This document shows, piece by piece, positions 1-8,115 of a DNA stretch of 61,053 nt. This DNA comes from a virus. Both the position numbers and the translations under genes were made by a program. The stretch is from the IMG/VR virus record IMGVR_UViG_3300032278_004243, positions 1 through 61,053 of that record; one strand, 5' to 3'. The notes below the pieces were generated by a model. The model ran no database searches and had not been told where the DNA came from. It was given only the letters and a program-made list of their open reading frames with translations. How positions within the stretch are numbered: position 1 is the first letter of the stretch; each line of letters begins with the position of its first letter.

Positions 1-189
1 ATGACCGACTCCCTCCACGATCGCCTGCAGGCCATCTACAACCAGCTCAAGGACTTTCCCGAGGCCGGCCGCTGCGAGCACGGCACGCATCTGAAGCCGG
101 CAGCGTTCGTCGCGTTCCTGGAGCTTCGGCAGCTGATCGAGCGCGAGGTTCTGCCGACGCTGCATCAGATGCAAAACCGCAAAGACTAG
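1..189 (+). CDS. Small hypothetical protein
   Basis: This is a 62-residue, charged, probably helical protein beginning with the first base of the window, so its promoter and ribosome binding site cannot be judged. I recognise no family. It contains a single Cys (in GRCEHG), and its C-terminal half looks like an amphipathic helix. It lies on the strand opposite the lysis genes, at the left edge beyond the late operon, where prophages often carry cargo genes or end in host DNA. Confidence 0.5.
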   Translation: MTDSLHDRLQAIYNQLKDFPEAGRCEHGTHLKPAAFVAFLELRQLIEREVLPTLHQMQNRKD

Positions 190-253
190 GAAGAACTAGG
201 TGATTGTACACCTTGCAAACACAAGGGATAACTCACTGATCTGACTCGACTCT

Positions 254-802
254 GTGCAAGCCTGTGGCATCTTCCGCGTGTCGCATAAACGGGGGCTTCG
301 CTTGTTTATCAGTTTTCACGCAAATATCAGCTATCAGTCCGCTCATTTCGTTGAGCGACTTCTACTGAGCCAAGTAGGCAAAGAGGGCGCTAGTGCCACT
401 ATCTTGCTGTGCACGGGCGGCGGAGATAGCGATGCCGGGATCGGCCTGTACCATGTGATGAAGGCACTGCCCTATCCAATCCATGTTCATGCCGCAGGCA
501 TTTGCGCCTCGGGCGGTGTTTCCACACTCGCAGGTGGAACTAGGCGAACCTGCTCTCCCGGAACTCACTTTATGCTCCATGGGAGCAAGGCTCCTGACGG
601 AACACTTTCACCACACGTAGGCATGACTCGAGATATCTACAAAACGCAGTTCGGTTGGGATCAAAACAAGCTGGATTTTTTCTTTTCAACCGTGGACGAA
701 AAGTGGTTCGACGAATCCGTTGCGCAGGCAGAAGGTCTCGTTGAAGCGATACAGCCGTTCTCATTTCCTGCCGACGCAACAGTTCATTTCGTTCCAAATT
801 GA
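254..802 (+). CDS. ClpP-like serine protease
   Basis: This 182-residue protein resembles the ClpP/crotonase-fold proteases. It has a GGG turn followed by an alternating beta-alpha segment (residues 50-80), the nucleophile elbow ICASGGVS with candidate catalytic Ser86, and SPGTHFMLHG with candidate His109. The third catalytic residue, an Asp, is not obvious. The GTG start at 254 has no clear Shine-Dalgarno sequence, and the fold seems to begin around residue 16, so the true start is uncertain. The gene is visibly less GC-rich than its neighbours, with more A/T-ending codons, which suggests separate acquisition. It lies alone on the plus strand outside the late operon. Known phage ClpP-like proteins include prohead proteases, but this position favours a cargo role. 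Function is inferred from fold only. Confidence 0.65.
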   Translation: MQACGIFRVSHKRGLRLFISFHANISYQSAHFVERLLLSQVGKEGASATILLCTGGGDSDAGIGLYHVMKALPYPIHVHAAGICASGGVSTLAGGTRRTCSPGTHFMLHGSKAPDGTLSPHVGMTRDIYKTQFGWDQNKLDFFFSTVDEKWFDESVAQAEGLVEAIQPFSFPADATVHFVPN

Positions 803-887
803 CTATCAAGCGACCTCAGCGGTGTCGTTTACGCATTCCGCCGCATCCCATATACTGTTGGGGGAGGCGCACGGGTAATTCTGCGCT

Positions 888-1172
888 TTACGGCTTCGTG
901 CACCCCGAGATCAGCGCCATCGCCTGATCGAGCGCCGCGCTCAGCCGCAGCGCATCGGCGGCGAGCAGATCCGCGTCGCTCACGGCATTGCCTGTCAGCT
1001 TGTCGCCCACGCGCGGCGGCATGGAGGGCACGTCGCTGGCCTTGATGCAGGGAACGGGCACCGGGACTTCCACGCGCTCGGTGCGGACTTCGATCGCAGG
1101 CGGCGGAGGATGGGCACAACCGGCGAGGGTGAAAGCCGTTCCGCTGATGGAGGCGAGGATCAGGCGGCGCAT
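888..1172 (-). CDS. Rz1-like outer-membrane spanin lipoprotein
   Basis: This 94-residue protein has a lipoprotein signal peptide (MRRLILASISGTAFTLAGC) with lipobox LAGC, putting the lipidated Cys at residue 19, followed by a proline-rich stretch (HPPPPAIEV, then VPVPVPC). These features are typical of o-spanins, which pair with an inner-membrane Rz partner to fuse the two membranes in the last step of lysis. It starts 1 base inside the stop of the Rz-like gene just upstream (TGATG), so the two should be translated together. It is the last gene of the leftward late operon. Confidence 0.8.
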   Translation of the reverse strand: MRRLILASISGTAFTLAGCAHPPPPAIEVRTERVEVPVPVPCIKASDVPSMPPRVGDKLTGNAVSDADLLAADALRLSAALDQAMALISGCTKP

Positions 1173-1636
1173 CAGAGTTGTCCTTTCGCAGTCATGACGG
1201 CCGGGCTCGTGCGGCAGTCGGCGCCAGAGCCCGCAGGAGCCCGCTGAGCGTCTATCCTGGCGGCAAGGCCCTCGCGCACTGCAGCGCGGTCCTTTGCCTG
1301 CGTCAGCGCCATCTGCCCGGCCTGGACGCGCTTGTCGGCATCTGCCTTCAGTCCCTCGACGGCAGCGTTCTGCTCATGCAGCGCGGCGGTGAGCCTGTCG
1401 TTCGACTGGCGAGTGACCTCCTCGGCCTTGCGCCAGCCGTCGCGCTCAAGCTTCAGCGCCGCAATCTGGCCGTCGCGCAAGATGATGCCCATCTGCCACC
1501 ATGCCAGTGCCGCCAGCAGCACGATGATTGCGGCGCCCATGACGCGCTCGCGGCTGCCAGTGATCCACTGCCAGCCCTTGTGCAGCCACGTGCGCAGGCC
1601 GAGCAGCTGCTCGGCGATCCAGAACAGCCAAGTCAT
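1172..1636 (-). CDS. Rz-like inner-membrane spanin
   Basis: This 154-residue protein has one transmembrane segment (about residues 33-50, VMGAAIIVLLAALAWWQM) followed by a long periplasmic coiled coil rich in Ala, Gln, Lys and Glu (about 55-135). That is the usual architecture of i-spanins. It overlaps the HNH gene upstream by 4 bases (ATGA) and the Rz1-like gene downstream by 1 base. Together they form the spanin complex that disrupts the outer membrane after the endolysin has cut the peptidoglycan. Confidence 0.8.
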   Translation of the reverse strand: MTWLFWIAEQLLGLRTWLHKGWQWITGSRERVMGAAIIVLLAALAWWQMGIILRDGQIAALKLERDGWRKAEEVTRQSNDRLTAALHEQNAAVEGLKADADKRVQAGQMALTQAKDRAAVREGLAARIDAQRAPAGSGADCRTSPAVMTAKGQL

Positions 1637-2115
1637 GCCGCCACCGCCATCGCCGGGAACATCGCGTCCATGAGCGCGCGAAAGTCGGCCTTGTCCTGAT
1701 CGGTCATCTGATCGAGCGGTTTCAGCCTCGCTGCCTTGCGCGCCAGCCAGCGCGGGTCCGCCTCGATCGCCGCCGAGCTCATTCCGGCGAACAGCGAGAC
1801 ATCATCGGCGACGTGGACATTGTCGCTTTGGAAGTTGCCGAGGTGGCCAAGCAGCAGGTGGTGGTTGGCCTCGGGATCGCCGCGCTCCGTTTCGCAGAGC
1901 ACGATCAGGTTGCGCGGATCGAGCTCGAGGTCGGGCCGGCCGAGCGCGACGCAGTAATGGAAGGGCAGAACATGGTGGACCTGCCGTCCTTTCACCGCCT
2001 TGTCCGGCCCGCACGCAGCGCAATGCGGATGCAGGTGCAGCACCACCTTCTCGACATGCGGCCAAGCCGGGCTGCGCGGCGGCTCGTGATGCTGGCCGTT
2101 GGAGTAGTCAGTCAT
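1633..2115 (-). CDS. HNH-type nuclease
   Basis: I start this protein at the ATG overlapping the stop of the endolysin gene (ATGA), giving 160 residues. It contains a zinc-knuckle-like CAAC, then HHVLPFH, LDPRNLIVLC and a later HHLLLGHLGN. This matches the HNH pattern of paired histidines and an Asn (HH...N...H), as in phage HNH proteins often placed among lysis or packaging genes. It could be a mobile endonuclease or have a role in DNA processing. It lies between the endolysin and spanin genes and is probably co-translated with them. Confidence 0.7.
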   Translation of the reverse strand: MTDYSNGQHHEPPRSPAWPHVEKVVLHLHPHCAACGPDKAVKGRQVHHVLPFHYCVALGRPDLELDPRNLIVLCETERGDPEANHHLLLGHLGNFQSDNVHVADDVSLFAGMSSAAIEADPRWLARKAARLKPLDQMTDQDKADFRALMDAMFPAMAVAA

Positions 2116-2759
2116 GCCGCGTCCTTCATGCAGGCGGTGCGCTCGCGCTGGCGGCGCGCGGTGAGGCCCCCGATCGGGCACAGCCACTTCCCGTCCTTTT
2201 TGCGGGTGCAGGCCTTGCCGGGGCGAGGCGCTGGGAAGGTGCCCTTGTCCCAAGACAGGAACGCATCGCAGGCGGGGCCGATCCTGCCGGCGTCAACCAG
2301 CTTGCGCGCGGTCGAACCGCACCAGCTTGGCGAACCGATGTTGTAGGCCATGGACACCGCGGCGAAGCGCACGTTGTCGCGGCGCGGAATAGTGAGGGAG
2401 AGGCCCGGCGTGCAGCGCATCACATCGCTGGACGTGGCCACGAGCTCTTCCTCGAGCATGGTGCTGCACTGCGCTTCGGTGAACTGGTCCTTCACCGTGA
2501 TCGGGCGGCCCTTGTACCGGGTCAGGCCATCACACGCGGTCGCCACGCCCACACTATCGAGATAGGCCTTCAGGTACAGCGGGCCGGAGACGTGCTTCAG
2601 CGTAGCCGTGCCGTCGACCTGAAAACTGACCTCGACCTTGCGGCCCGATTCCTCGGCCGGCACCGCCTTGAACAGCATGGTGGCCGCGGCGATGCCGACA
2701 ATGGCGAGGAGAGTGCCTTTCTTGGCGCGCGATGGCTGGGGCGGCGGGTTACTGGCCAT
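2112..2759 (-). CDS. Signal-anchored (SAR-type) GH24-like endolysin
   Basis: I chose the ATG at 2759 because an AGGAG lies 9 bases upstream; the frame continues further upstream but reads as non-coding. The 215-residue product has a weakly hydrophobic N-terminal segment (about residues 15-37, GTLLAIVGIAAATMLFKAVP), as in SAR endolysins that reach the periplasm by the Sec route and are freed from the membrane when it depolarises. The rest resembles phage R21/P22-type lysozymes: AYLDSVGVAT...GLT, a paired-Cys segment, AAVSMAYNIG and a C-terminal RRQRERTACM. The Asp and Thr of the usual Glu-Asp-Thr triad are present, but the position expected for Glu reads VSGPLYL, so activity is not certain. 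Confidence 0.75.
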   Translation of the reverse strand: MASNPPPQPSRAKKGTLLAIVGIAAATMLFKAVPAEESGRKVEVSFQVDGTATLKHVSGPLYLKAYLDSVGVATACDGLTRYKGRPITVKDQFTEAQCSTMLEEELVATSSDVMRCTPGLSLTIPRRDNVRFAAVSMAYNIGSPSWCGSTARKLVDAGRIGPACDAFLSWDKGTFPAPRPGKACTRKKDGKWLCPIGGLTARRQRERTACMKDAA

Positions 2760-3165
2760 CGGCGGGCTCCTCTTTTGCAATGATAGGCATGACGCTGAGG
2801 TCGAGGTTGGCGCTGTTCTCGCCGACCCAGACCAGCAGGGTTGCGGCTTTCCGGCCGTGCGGCTTTGCGGTCCAATCGACGATCGATCCGCTGCCATCCT
2901 GATCGCGCCCGGACATGAAGTTGCAACGCCCGGTGACCCCGCGGACCGCGCCGCACAGCGAGATCACCAAGCTGTCGGCGTCACCGTGGCAAAACTCACC
3001 CCACGGGATGGCCACGAGATCAATGTCGCGATTGAGTGAGCCATGGACGGTAAGTGCATACCCAGCATCTTTTGCTGCCCGGCGCATCGGCGGCAGGATC
3101 AGGTCGAGCAGCGCACGGTTGTAAGCGCCCTGCACGATGTCGTCGGCTTCGGTGCGGTCGCGCAT
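2749..3165 (-). CDS. Conserved phage protein with HGSLNRDIDLVAIPW motif
   Basis: This 138-residue protein contains YALTVHGSLNRDIDLVAIPW. The GS...D.D pattern recalls the nucleotidyltransferase fold and is shared by a family of uncharacterised phage proteins usually found in late or lysis modules. The rest is a short alpha/beta domain with no further recognisable motif. It overlaps the DUF6527 gene by 1 base and the endolysin gene by 11 bases. Enzymatic activity is only a guess. Confidence 0.6.
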   Translation of the reverse strand: MRDRTEADDIVQGAYNRALLDLILPPMRRAAKDAGYALTVHGSLNRDIDLVAIPWGEFCHGDADSLVISLCGAVRGVTGRCNFMSGRDQDGSGSIVDWTAKPHGRKAATLLVWVGENSANLDLSVMPIIAKEEPADGQ

Positions 3166-3554
3166 CAGAGGCCTCCCACAATTTCGCCGTTGGTGATGTA
3201 GCCGTGCCAGTTCCCCCCCGCGCTGCCGTCAATGGAAGGCGTCACGCTGAGCGTTTCGAACGATGCGTTCTCGATGCCTCCGGCAACGGCCCAGCAAAAG
3301 TCGGACTTGCATCCCTGCCAGTCATCGCCAGCCTCTGGCGCGCAAGCATCAACGATTCCGCATTGACTATCGGGTGTTCCCGCGCTGTCGCCGGCGCCGC
3401 GATACGACCCGTCACGCCCTTTGAAGAGATAGAAGCTCTCGACGAAGCAGGTCTGCCAGCTCGTTCGCTTCTCAGGCAGTGGGCAGCGAAAAATGAAACC
3501 GACACGGCGTCCTTCGAAGGTCAGCCATTTCGGATCAAGGTCGGTCAGCCTCAC
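3165..3554 (-). CDS. DUF6527-like protein
   Basis: The protein starts at a GTG that overlaps the stop of the holin gene (GTGA) and has 129 residues. The opening VRLTDLDPKWLTFEGRRVGF followed by IFRCPLPEK and a Cys-rich middle resembles the DUF6527 family of small phage proteins. These are frequent in lysis cassettes and have no known function. The scattered cysteines suggest a metal-binding or disulfide-stabilised domain. Confidence 0.6.
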   Translation of the reverse strand: MRLTDLDPKWLTFEGRRVGFIFRCPLPEKRTSWQTCFVESFYLFKGRDGSYRGAGDSAGTPDSQCGIVDACAPEAGDDWQGCKSDFCWAVAGGIENASFETLSVTPSIDGSAGGNWHGYITNGEIVGGL

Positions 3555-3808
3555 TGCCCGTCCCCCTTCGGCTTGATGCCCGGCTGCGTGCGAACACGCG
3601 CCCAGATCGGGATCACGGTGAAGACGGCGAAGGTGACCAGCGGGCGATAGTGCTCCGGTACCAGCGCCAGGGCCTGCTGCGTCTCGTTCGGATAGGCCAC
3701 GGCGTAGCTCGCCAGCGGGCCCACAAGCAGGGCCAGCTGCACCGAGGTGTACTGCAGCCAATGGCGCGCAGAAGCGCTGGCCGCGTTGATGCGGTCGAGA
3801 AGGCTCAT
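3551..3808 (-). CDS. Putative holin
   Basis: This 85-residue protein has two hydrophobic segments (about residues 23-40 and 57-70) separated by a short polar loop, and a charged C-terminal tail (RVRTQPGIKPKGDGQ). Length, topology and position among spanins and endolysin fit a class II-like holin, which would time lysis. With a SAR-type endolysin it may act as a pinholin, collapsing the membrane potential. Assignment rests on topology and context, not on a diagnostic motif. Confidence 0.65.
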   Translation of the reverse strand: MSLLDRINAASASARHWLQYTSVQLALLVGPLASYAVAYPNETQQALALVPEHYRPLVTFAVFTVIPIWARVRTQPGIKPKGDGQ

Positions 3809-3822
3809 CGATGTGTCCTTGT

Positions 3823-4146
3823 TCAGGTTTCGGGATAGTCCGGCGCATCGGCCGGAAAGGCCTTGCGCAACACTTCGCGGGCTTGATGCAGCGCCGCGTG
3901 TTCGGGGTGGCTGGTCTCTACGATCGGGATCAGCGCCATCACCACTTGCGCCAGCGCCATTGAGCGGTTGTCCGCCTGTGCAACGCGGGTCTCGAGCAAC
4001 TTGATCCGTTCATCCTGCCGTGCGCCGGCGAGGCCGAGCAGCCAGCGCAGGAAGGCGAAGCAAGCGACCAAGATAGCCACAAATCCGCCGAAGAGGCTGT
4101 GGTTGTCGATGGTGCTCAAGATGCCGAGATCATTGTGAGAACTCAC
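3823..4146 (-). CDS. Small membrane protein with coiled coil (lysis accessory)
   Basis: I start this gene at the GTG overlapping the stop of the tail protein gene (GTGA), giving 107 residues. It has one transmembrane segment near the N-terminus (LFGGFVAILVACFAFLRWLL, about residues 18-37), a heptad-like stretch (DERIKLLETRVAQADNR) and a second hydrophobic helix. It lies directly before the holin in the operon. It may be a second holin or an antiholin, but I cannot assign a family. Confidence 0.6.
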   Translation of the reverse strand: MSSHNDLGILSTIDNHSLFGGFVAILVACFAFLRWLLGLAGARQDERIKLLETRVAQADNRSMALAQVVMALIPIVETSHPEHAALHQAREVLRKAFPADAPDYPET

Positions 4147-5288
4147 GGCAGGCTGCTCGGGTTCGTCACATAGGTATCGCCGTAGTACCTGCCGATTGGG
4201 CTGTTCGCTTCCTGCCACAGGGCATAATCGCGGGCTTCGACTTCGGCATAGCTGCGGCCGGAAATCGTCAGGTCTTCCATGTAGATGCGCTGGATGATCC
4301 GCGAGGATGACTTGTTGCCGAAGCTGGTCGCATTCGACCACGCGCCGACCGGCCCGAACTGAGCCAGATTGTAGTTGAAGTTCGTGGTCGTAAGCGCGCC
4401 GCCGGTCGGGCCGTTGATGCCGACCGACTTGAAACGGGGGGCCAGCGTTGACCATGCGGAGGGCGCTTGCTTGGTGCCAAGCTGATTGGCGCCCGTTGGA
4501 AACTGCACCGAACCGTCTGCATAGAGCGCCATCAGGCCAGCCCCGGTACCACTCGCGATCGATGCAAAGGGCGGCTGAGCTGAGAGCGCCGCACGGGTGA
4601 GCACATCCCACACCGAATAATAGAACTTGTTGTTCGGATTGGCGATGATCCAGTTGAGCAGGCCCTGTCCGGGGTTAATGCTGAGCCCCTGGAAGCTGGT
4701 GCCGTTGTTCGTCTGGCTGATGATCACATGCAGCCCACCCTTGGTGCTGCGCTCGGTCTTGAGCACGCTGGCGGTGTCCGCCGTCGCCCCGCTGCTCCCG
4801 GCACCGCGCGAGAGGGCGTATCCGCTGAATGTCGTGGTTGTATTGACCGTGCCAGCGGTCGGGCTGGACACCGTACCGCTGACATTGAGCTGATATGTGC
4901 CACGAAGTCCCAGCGCCCCACCAGGTTCGGTGCTGGTAAGCTGCTGAAGAATGCCAGTGCCGGTGCTCAACCCCGCAATCGAGAGCGTCTGCCCCGATTT
5001 TAGCGAACCCAAAGCGACCGCGCTAACCGTCATCGTCGTACCGCTAACGGTGCAGGTGAAGCTGCACGCACCCAACATGCTCGTGAAGTAGCCCGCCCCA
5101 ATGTTGGGATAGACGCCCGAGCCCGGCGCCGGGCTGCCGGACAGCGGATTGGCCGAGTGGTTGGGTTCGAACAGGATCAGCGAACCGGGCACAAGCAGGC
5201 CATCGGTCGCATCCGCCCAAGGAAGCGTGGGATCGGGATCGACACCGCCCACGGTGGGGATGATCCAGTCAAGACGATAGGCAACCAT
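4143..5288 (-). CDS. Putative tail or receptor-binding structural protein
   Basis: This 381-residue protein is rich in Gly, Ser, Thr and Asn, typical of beta-structured phage surface proteins. A Cys-containing immunoglobulin-like stretch (about 70-155) has repeating SGT/VSGT motifs, and the C-terminal part resembles lectin-like folds. It lies between the SGNH tail fibre and the lysis genes, where receptor-binding proteins are often placed. No family is recognised; the call rests on composition and position. Confidence 0.55.
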   Translation of the reverse strand: MVAYRLDWIIPTVGGVDPDPTLPWADATDGLLVPGSLILFEPNHSANPLSGSPAPGSGVYPNIGAGYFTSMLGACSFTCTVSGTTMTVSAVALGSLKSGQTLSIAGLSTGTGILQQLTSTEPGGALGLRGTYQLNVSGTVSSPTAGTVNTTTTFSGYALSRGAGSSGATADTASVLKTERSTKGGLHVIISQTNNGTSFQGLSINPGQGLLNWIIANPNNKFYYSVWDVLTRAALSAQPPFASIASGTGAGLMALYADGSVQFPTGANQLGTKQAPSAWSTLAPRFKSVGINGPTGGALTTTNFNYNLAQFGPVGAWSNATSFGNKSSSRIIQRIYMEDLTISGRSYAEVEARDYALWQEANSPIGRYYGDTYVTNPSSLP

Positions 5289-5305
5289 GTGTCAGGGTCC
5301 TTGTG

Positions 5306-7636
5306 TCAAAGCGCTGCGAGGCCGGAGAACCAGCCGAGTGAGCGGATTTTGCGGTAGTAACGGAGCGCCCAGAGCGCGTAGCCAAAGTCGTTCAGGTGCA
5401 GGAAGTCCGTGCCCGTCCCGTCGAAAGCCCCCGCGCGCATACCGGTCGGAATGTAGCCAGCGGCAATATCGGCGGCATCGGTGTGACCGTTGGGATAAGC
5501 CCCATAGTTGTCGGGGACGAAGCCGATCGCGGTCATTTCGTCGGTGGTCGGCACGGCGTTCAGGTCCACGAAGCGCGGGCCATAGACGGCCGATATCGCG
5601 TTGTTGATCGTGGTGAAGTTCGCCAGCGTATCGCCAATCGCCGCCAGCACGCCGCCCACCAGATAGCGCTTTTCGAGCGAAGTCTGGTAGGCGACGGAAG
5701 CCGCCAGCGCGTTCAGGATCGGCGTAGCCGAGCTGGTTCCGTCATTGCGGCCGTAAGTGAGAAGCTGGATGTTCGGGCGGCTCGAAACGCCGTTGTCGGG
5801 AATGAACGGCGTGTTAGCAGGGCAGGGCGTCGAAGCCCCAGCTGCGGCGCGCGTAAAGGTATAGGTGCTGGTCCCACGTCCTGCGACGTTGCTGCCCGAG
5901 AGCGTGCCCGGAACACCGGCCAGCGTGCCAGTGAGGGAGAGCGCACCGGAGAACCCGCCTTGCAGTAGAATGTCGACCGAATAAGCCGTGACAGTGACTG
6001 GCCCGGATGCCGGTATGGTATTGCCCGTCACCGTGATCAGGCACGAGGGGTTTTGCCGCCCGCTGATCTCGGCGCTGATCTCGTTGGGCTGGCCGTAGTT
6101 GTTGACTGCGGTTGCTTTGCCCGAAAGCAGCGCGGCAAGCTGAGTCGGGAATGGCCCATGCTTGGCCGAATAGGAAACCGGGATTGTGGTGCCATTGCCA
6201 GCGGTCAGGCTGTCGCCCCAGCAATCCACCACGTTATACGGCAGCACCGATCCACCCGCGCCGCCCTCGATCGGCTTGTATAGCGACCGATTTGCTGCCG
6301 AATCCCAGTAGACCACGTTCGCGCCGTCGCTGGTGATCGCAGGCGCACTGGCGTTGGAAGTGCCGTCAGTCAGATTGAACGTCGCGCTGTCCGATTTGCG
6401 CACGCTCACCAGCTGCAGCTTGCTCCCAGTCGTGATTTGGGAGGTGACAGTATAGTTTGCGTTGGTCGCCACACCGCCGCCACCACCGAGCCGGTCCGCA
6501 AGCTTGACGGCCGGTTGATCTGACATGACCGCGGTCGCCGGAACCGTCATTCGCTGCGGGAAGAAGCCTTGGATCGTGTCCCACGTCCCCAGGACGCGGT
6601 TGCCGAGGCGAAACCGATAGACCGAACCGACTTCTGCAGGCGCATCCTTGAATGTCGCGCCCCAGAAGGCGGTCATCAGGCGGTCGACGAGGTTAGTCGA
6701 GGTGTCATCGTCGACCTTGGTCTGTAGCGCGGGGAGTGTAATGCGCGTCGGCGCAAAGCCGCGGATCGCGTTCCACGTGGCCAGCAGCCTGCTACCAAGA
6801 ATGAAGCGCAAAGCAGCGCCGGTTTCTGCCGGAGCTTGAGCGGTGGGAATATTGGCTACTGCGGCATCGATGCCAGCCTTTTGATATTGCGACCATTGAG
6901 CGCCGCCGACGTTCCAAGGTGCAATTACGCCGCCAGATGCCTGCCACCCAAGCAGATAGGTTGCGCTGCTGTTGGCATTTGGCGCGAGGAAAATGCGACC
7001 TGCTTGGATTGCGGAAACCGTCGCCGTTGGCAGCGTAGCACCCGTCAATCCAGTGCCGCTGGGCAGCGCATACGTCGGCGCAGTATTGACCGTCGCAATG
7101 CCTCGTGCGCCGACTCGAACGCTGGCAATCTTGCCGTCGTTACCCACCGTAATGAACGCGGTGTGCCCCACAGGGCCACCCGTTACGACAAGCTGATATT
7201 CGCCCGGCGTGCCGCCTGAGCCTGTGCCAATGCCGCCAGACAGAGCTGAGACTTCAAAGGGCAGCGCACCGCCAGCCGAAACCGAAGTCGTCAAAGTGCC
7301 AACTGCACCTTGATTTGCAACGACTGCCTGCAACGCCGAATCTAGAGCATCTTTTACGGTCACCGTGCCATAGCCGATCGCAGCCGCGCCTGCGCTCGAC
7401 AGTAGGCTATTGATAAACGTTTGGACTGAGCTGCCGCCAGTTGCGCCAATGATTCCGGCACCGCTTGAACTCAGCAGCTTTGCAATGAATGACTGTACCG
7501 TCTCGCCGTTCGAAAGGCCGATCAGAGAGCCGCCCTGTCCGGACGCGGTGGCTGCCAGCGATGCAATCGGGACGTAGTTGGCGAGCGCGGCGTTGAGGTC
7601 GGCAGCGGTCAGTATCTTGCCCGGCTCAAAGGTCAT
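5306..7636 (-). CDS. Tail fibre with C-terminal SGNH hydrolase domain
   Basis: This is a 776-residue protein. Residues 1-450 are Ala/Gly/Ser/Thr-rich and fibre-like, opening with a typical phage fibre start (MTFEPGKILTAADLNAAL). From about residue 465 there is an SGNH/GDSL hydrolase: VDCWGDSLTAGNG with nucleophile Ser476, LLTYGRND as block III, and DFLHLNDFGY carrying the Asp744-x-x-His747 pair. Such domains remove acetyl or other ester groups from surface polysaccharides, so the phage probably de-esterifies capsule or O-antigen during adsorption. It is followed by a tail fibre assembly-like gene. Confidence 0.8.
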   Translation of the reverse strand: MTFEPGKILTAADLNAALANYVPIASLAATASGQGGSLIGLSNGETVQSFIAKLLSSSGAGIIGATGGSSVQTFINSLLSSAGAAAIGYGTVTVKDALDSALQAVVANQGAVGTLTTSVSAGGALPFEVSALSGGIGTGSGGTPGEYQLVVTGGPVGHTAFITVGNDGKIASVRVGARGIATVNTAPTYALPSGTGLTGATLPTATVSAIQAGRIFLAPNANSSATYLLGWQASGGVIAPWNVGGAQWSQYQKAGIDAAVANIPTAQAPAETGAALRFILGSRLLATWNAIRGFAPTRITLPALQTKVDDDTSTNLVDRLMTAFWGATFKDAPAEVGSVYRFRLGNRVLGTWDTIQGFFPQRMTVPATAVMSDQPAVKLADRLGGGGGVATNANYTVTSQITTGSKLQLVSVRKSDSATFNLTDGTSNASAPAITSDGANVVYWDSAANRSLYKPIEGGAGGSVLPYNVVDCWGDSLTAGNGTTIPVSYSAKHGPFPTQLAALLSGKATAVNNYGQPNEISAEISGRQNPSCLITVTGNTIPASGPVTVTAYSVDILLQGGFSGALSLTGTLAGVPGTLSGSNVAGRGTSTYTFTRAAAGASTPCPANTPFIPDNGVSSRPNIQLLTYGRNDGTSSATPILNALAASVAYQTSLEKRYLVGGVLAAIGDTLANFTTINNAISAVYGPRFVDLNAVPTTDEMTAIGFVPDNYGAYPNGHTDAADIAAGYIPTGMRAGAFDGTGTDFLHLNDFGYALWALRYYRKIRSLGWFSGLAAL

Positions 7637-7713
7637 ATCTGGCGTATCCTGGCAAAGAAAAACCCCGCCGAAGCAGGGTCATGTGAAATCGGAAGCTGCA
7701 TTGAGGCGCTTGA

Positions 7714-8103
7714 TCAGCCCCAGTCGGGCTGAGGCGCTTCAGGCCATTTCGGCGCGGGCACTGGCTTGCGGAAAATTGCGCGGACCGCCTCGCGGTAGGC
7801 TGTGAAGTCCGCCGCGTTCTTGAGCGAGGCAGCCACGTCTGCCGCTTGCGTGTAGTCGGTGGCCGAAAGCAGCGCGCGGGCATCCTGCTTGCACTTGGCG
7901 ATCAGCTCATCATCGGTTGGCGGCGCGGGATCGGTCAGCACCGGCAAGCCACCTTTCCCGACGGTGATCTGCTTTCCGACAGCCTGCCCGGCCATCATGT
8001 CGTAGTAGAGGGGGGCTTCGATCTCGACGGCATCCTCGGGAATGAAGCCCGAGTTGGCCTCGACCGTGTAGAAACCGCGCGTGGAAGGCGAAAAGTAGTG
8101 CAT
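7714..8103 (-). CDS. Tail fibre assembly-like protein
   Basis: This 129-residue protein begins MHYFSPSTRGFYTVEANSGFI, a hallmark of Tfa/gp38-type chaperones. It continues with IEAPLYYDMM, GKGGLPVLTDP and a C-terminal helix ending in AVRAIFRKPVPAPKWPEAPQPDW, close to the usual C-terminus of this family. These proteins help fibres trimerise and may stay on the tip. It lies between two fibre genes. Confidence 0.75.
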   Translation of the reverse strand: MHYFSPSTRGFYTVEANSGFIPEDAVEIEAPLYYDMMAGQAVGKQITVGKGGLPVLTDPAPPTDDELIAKCKQDARALLSATDYTQAADVAASLKNAADFTAYREAVRAIFRKPVPAPKWPEAPQPDWG

Positions 8104-8115
8104 CGCGGGTTCCTC

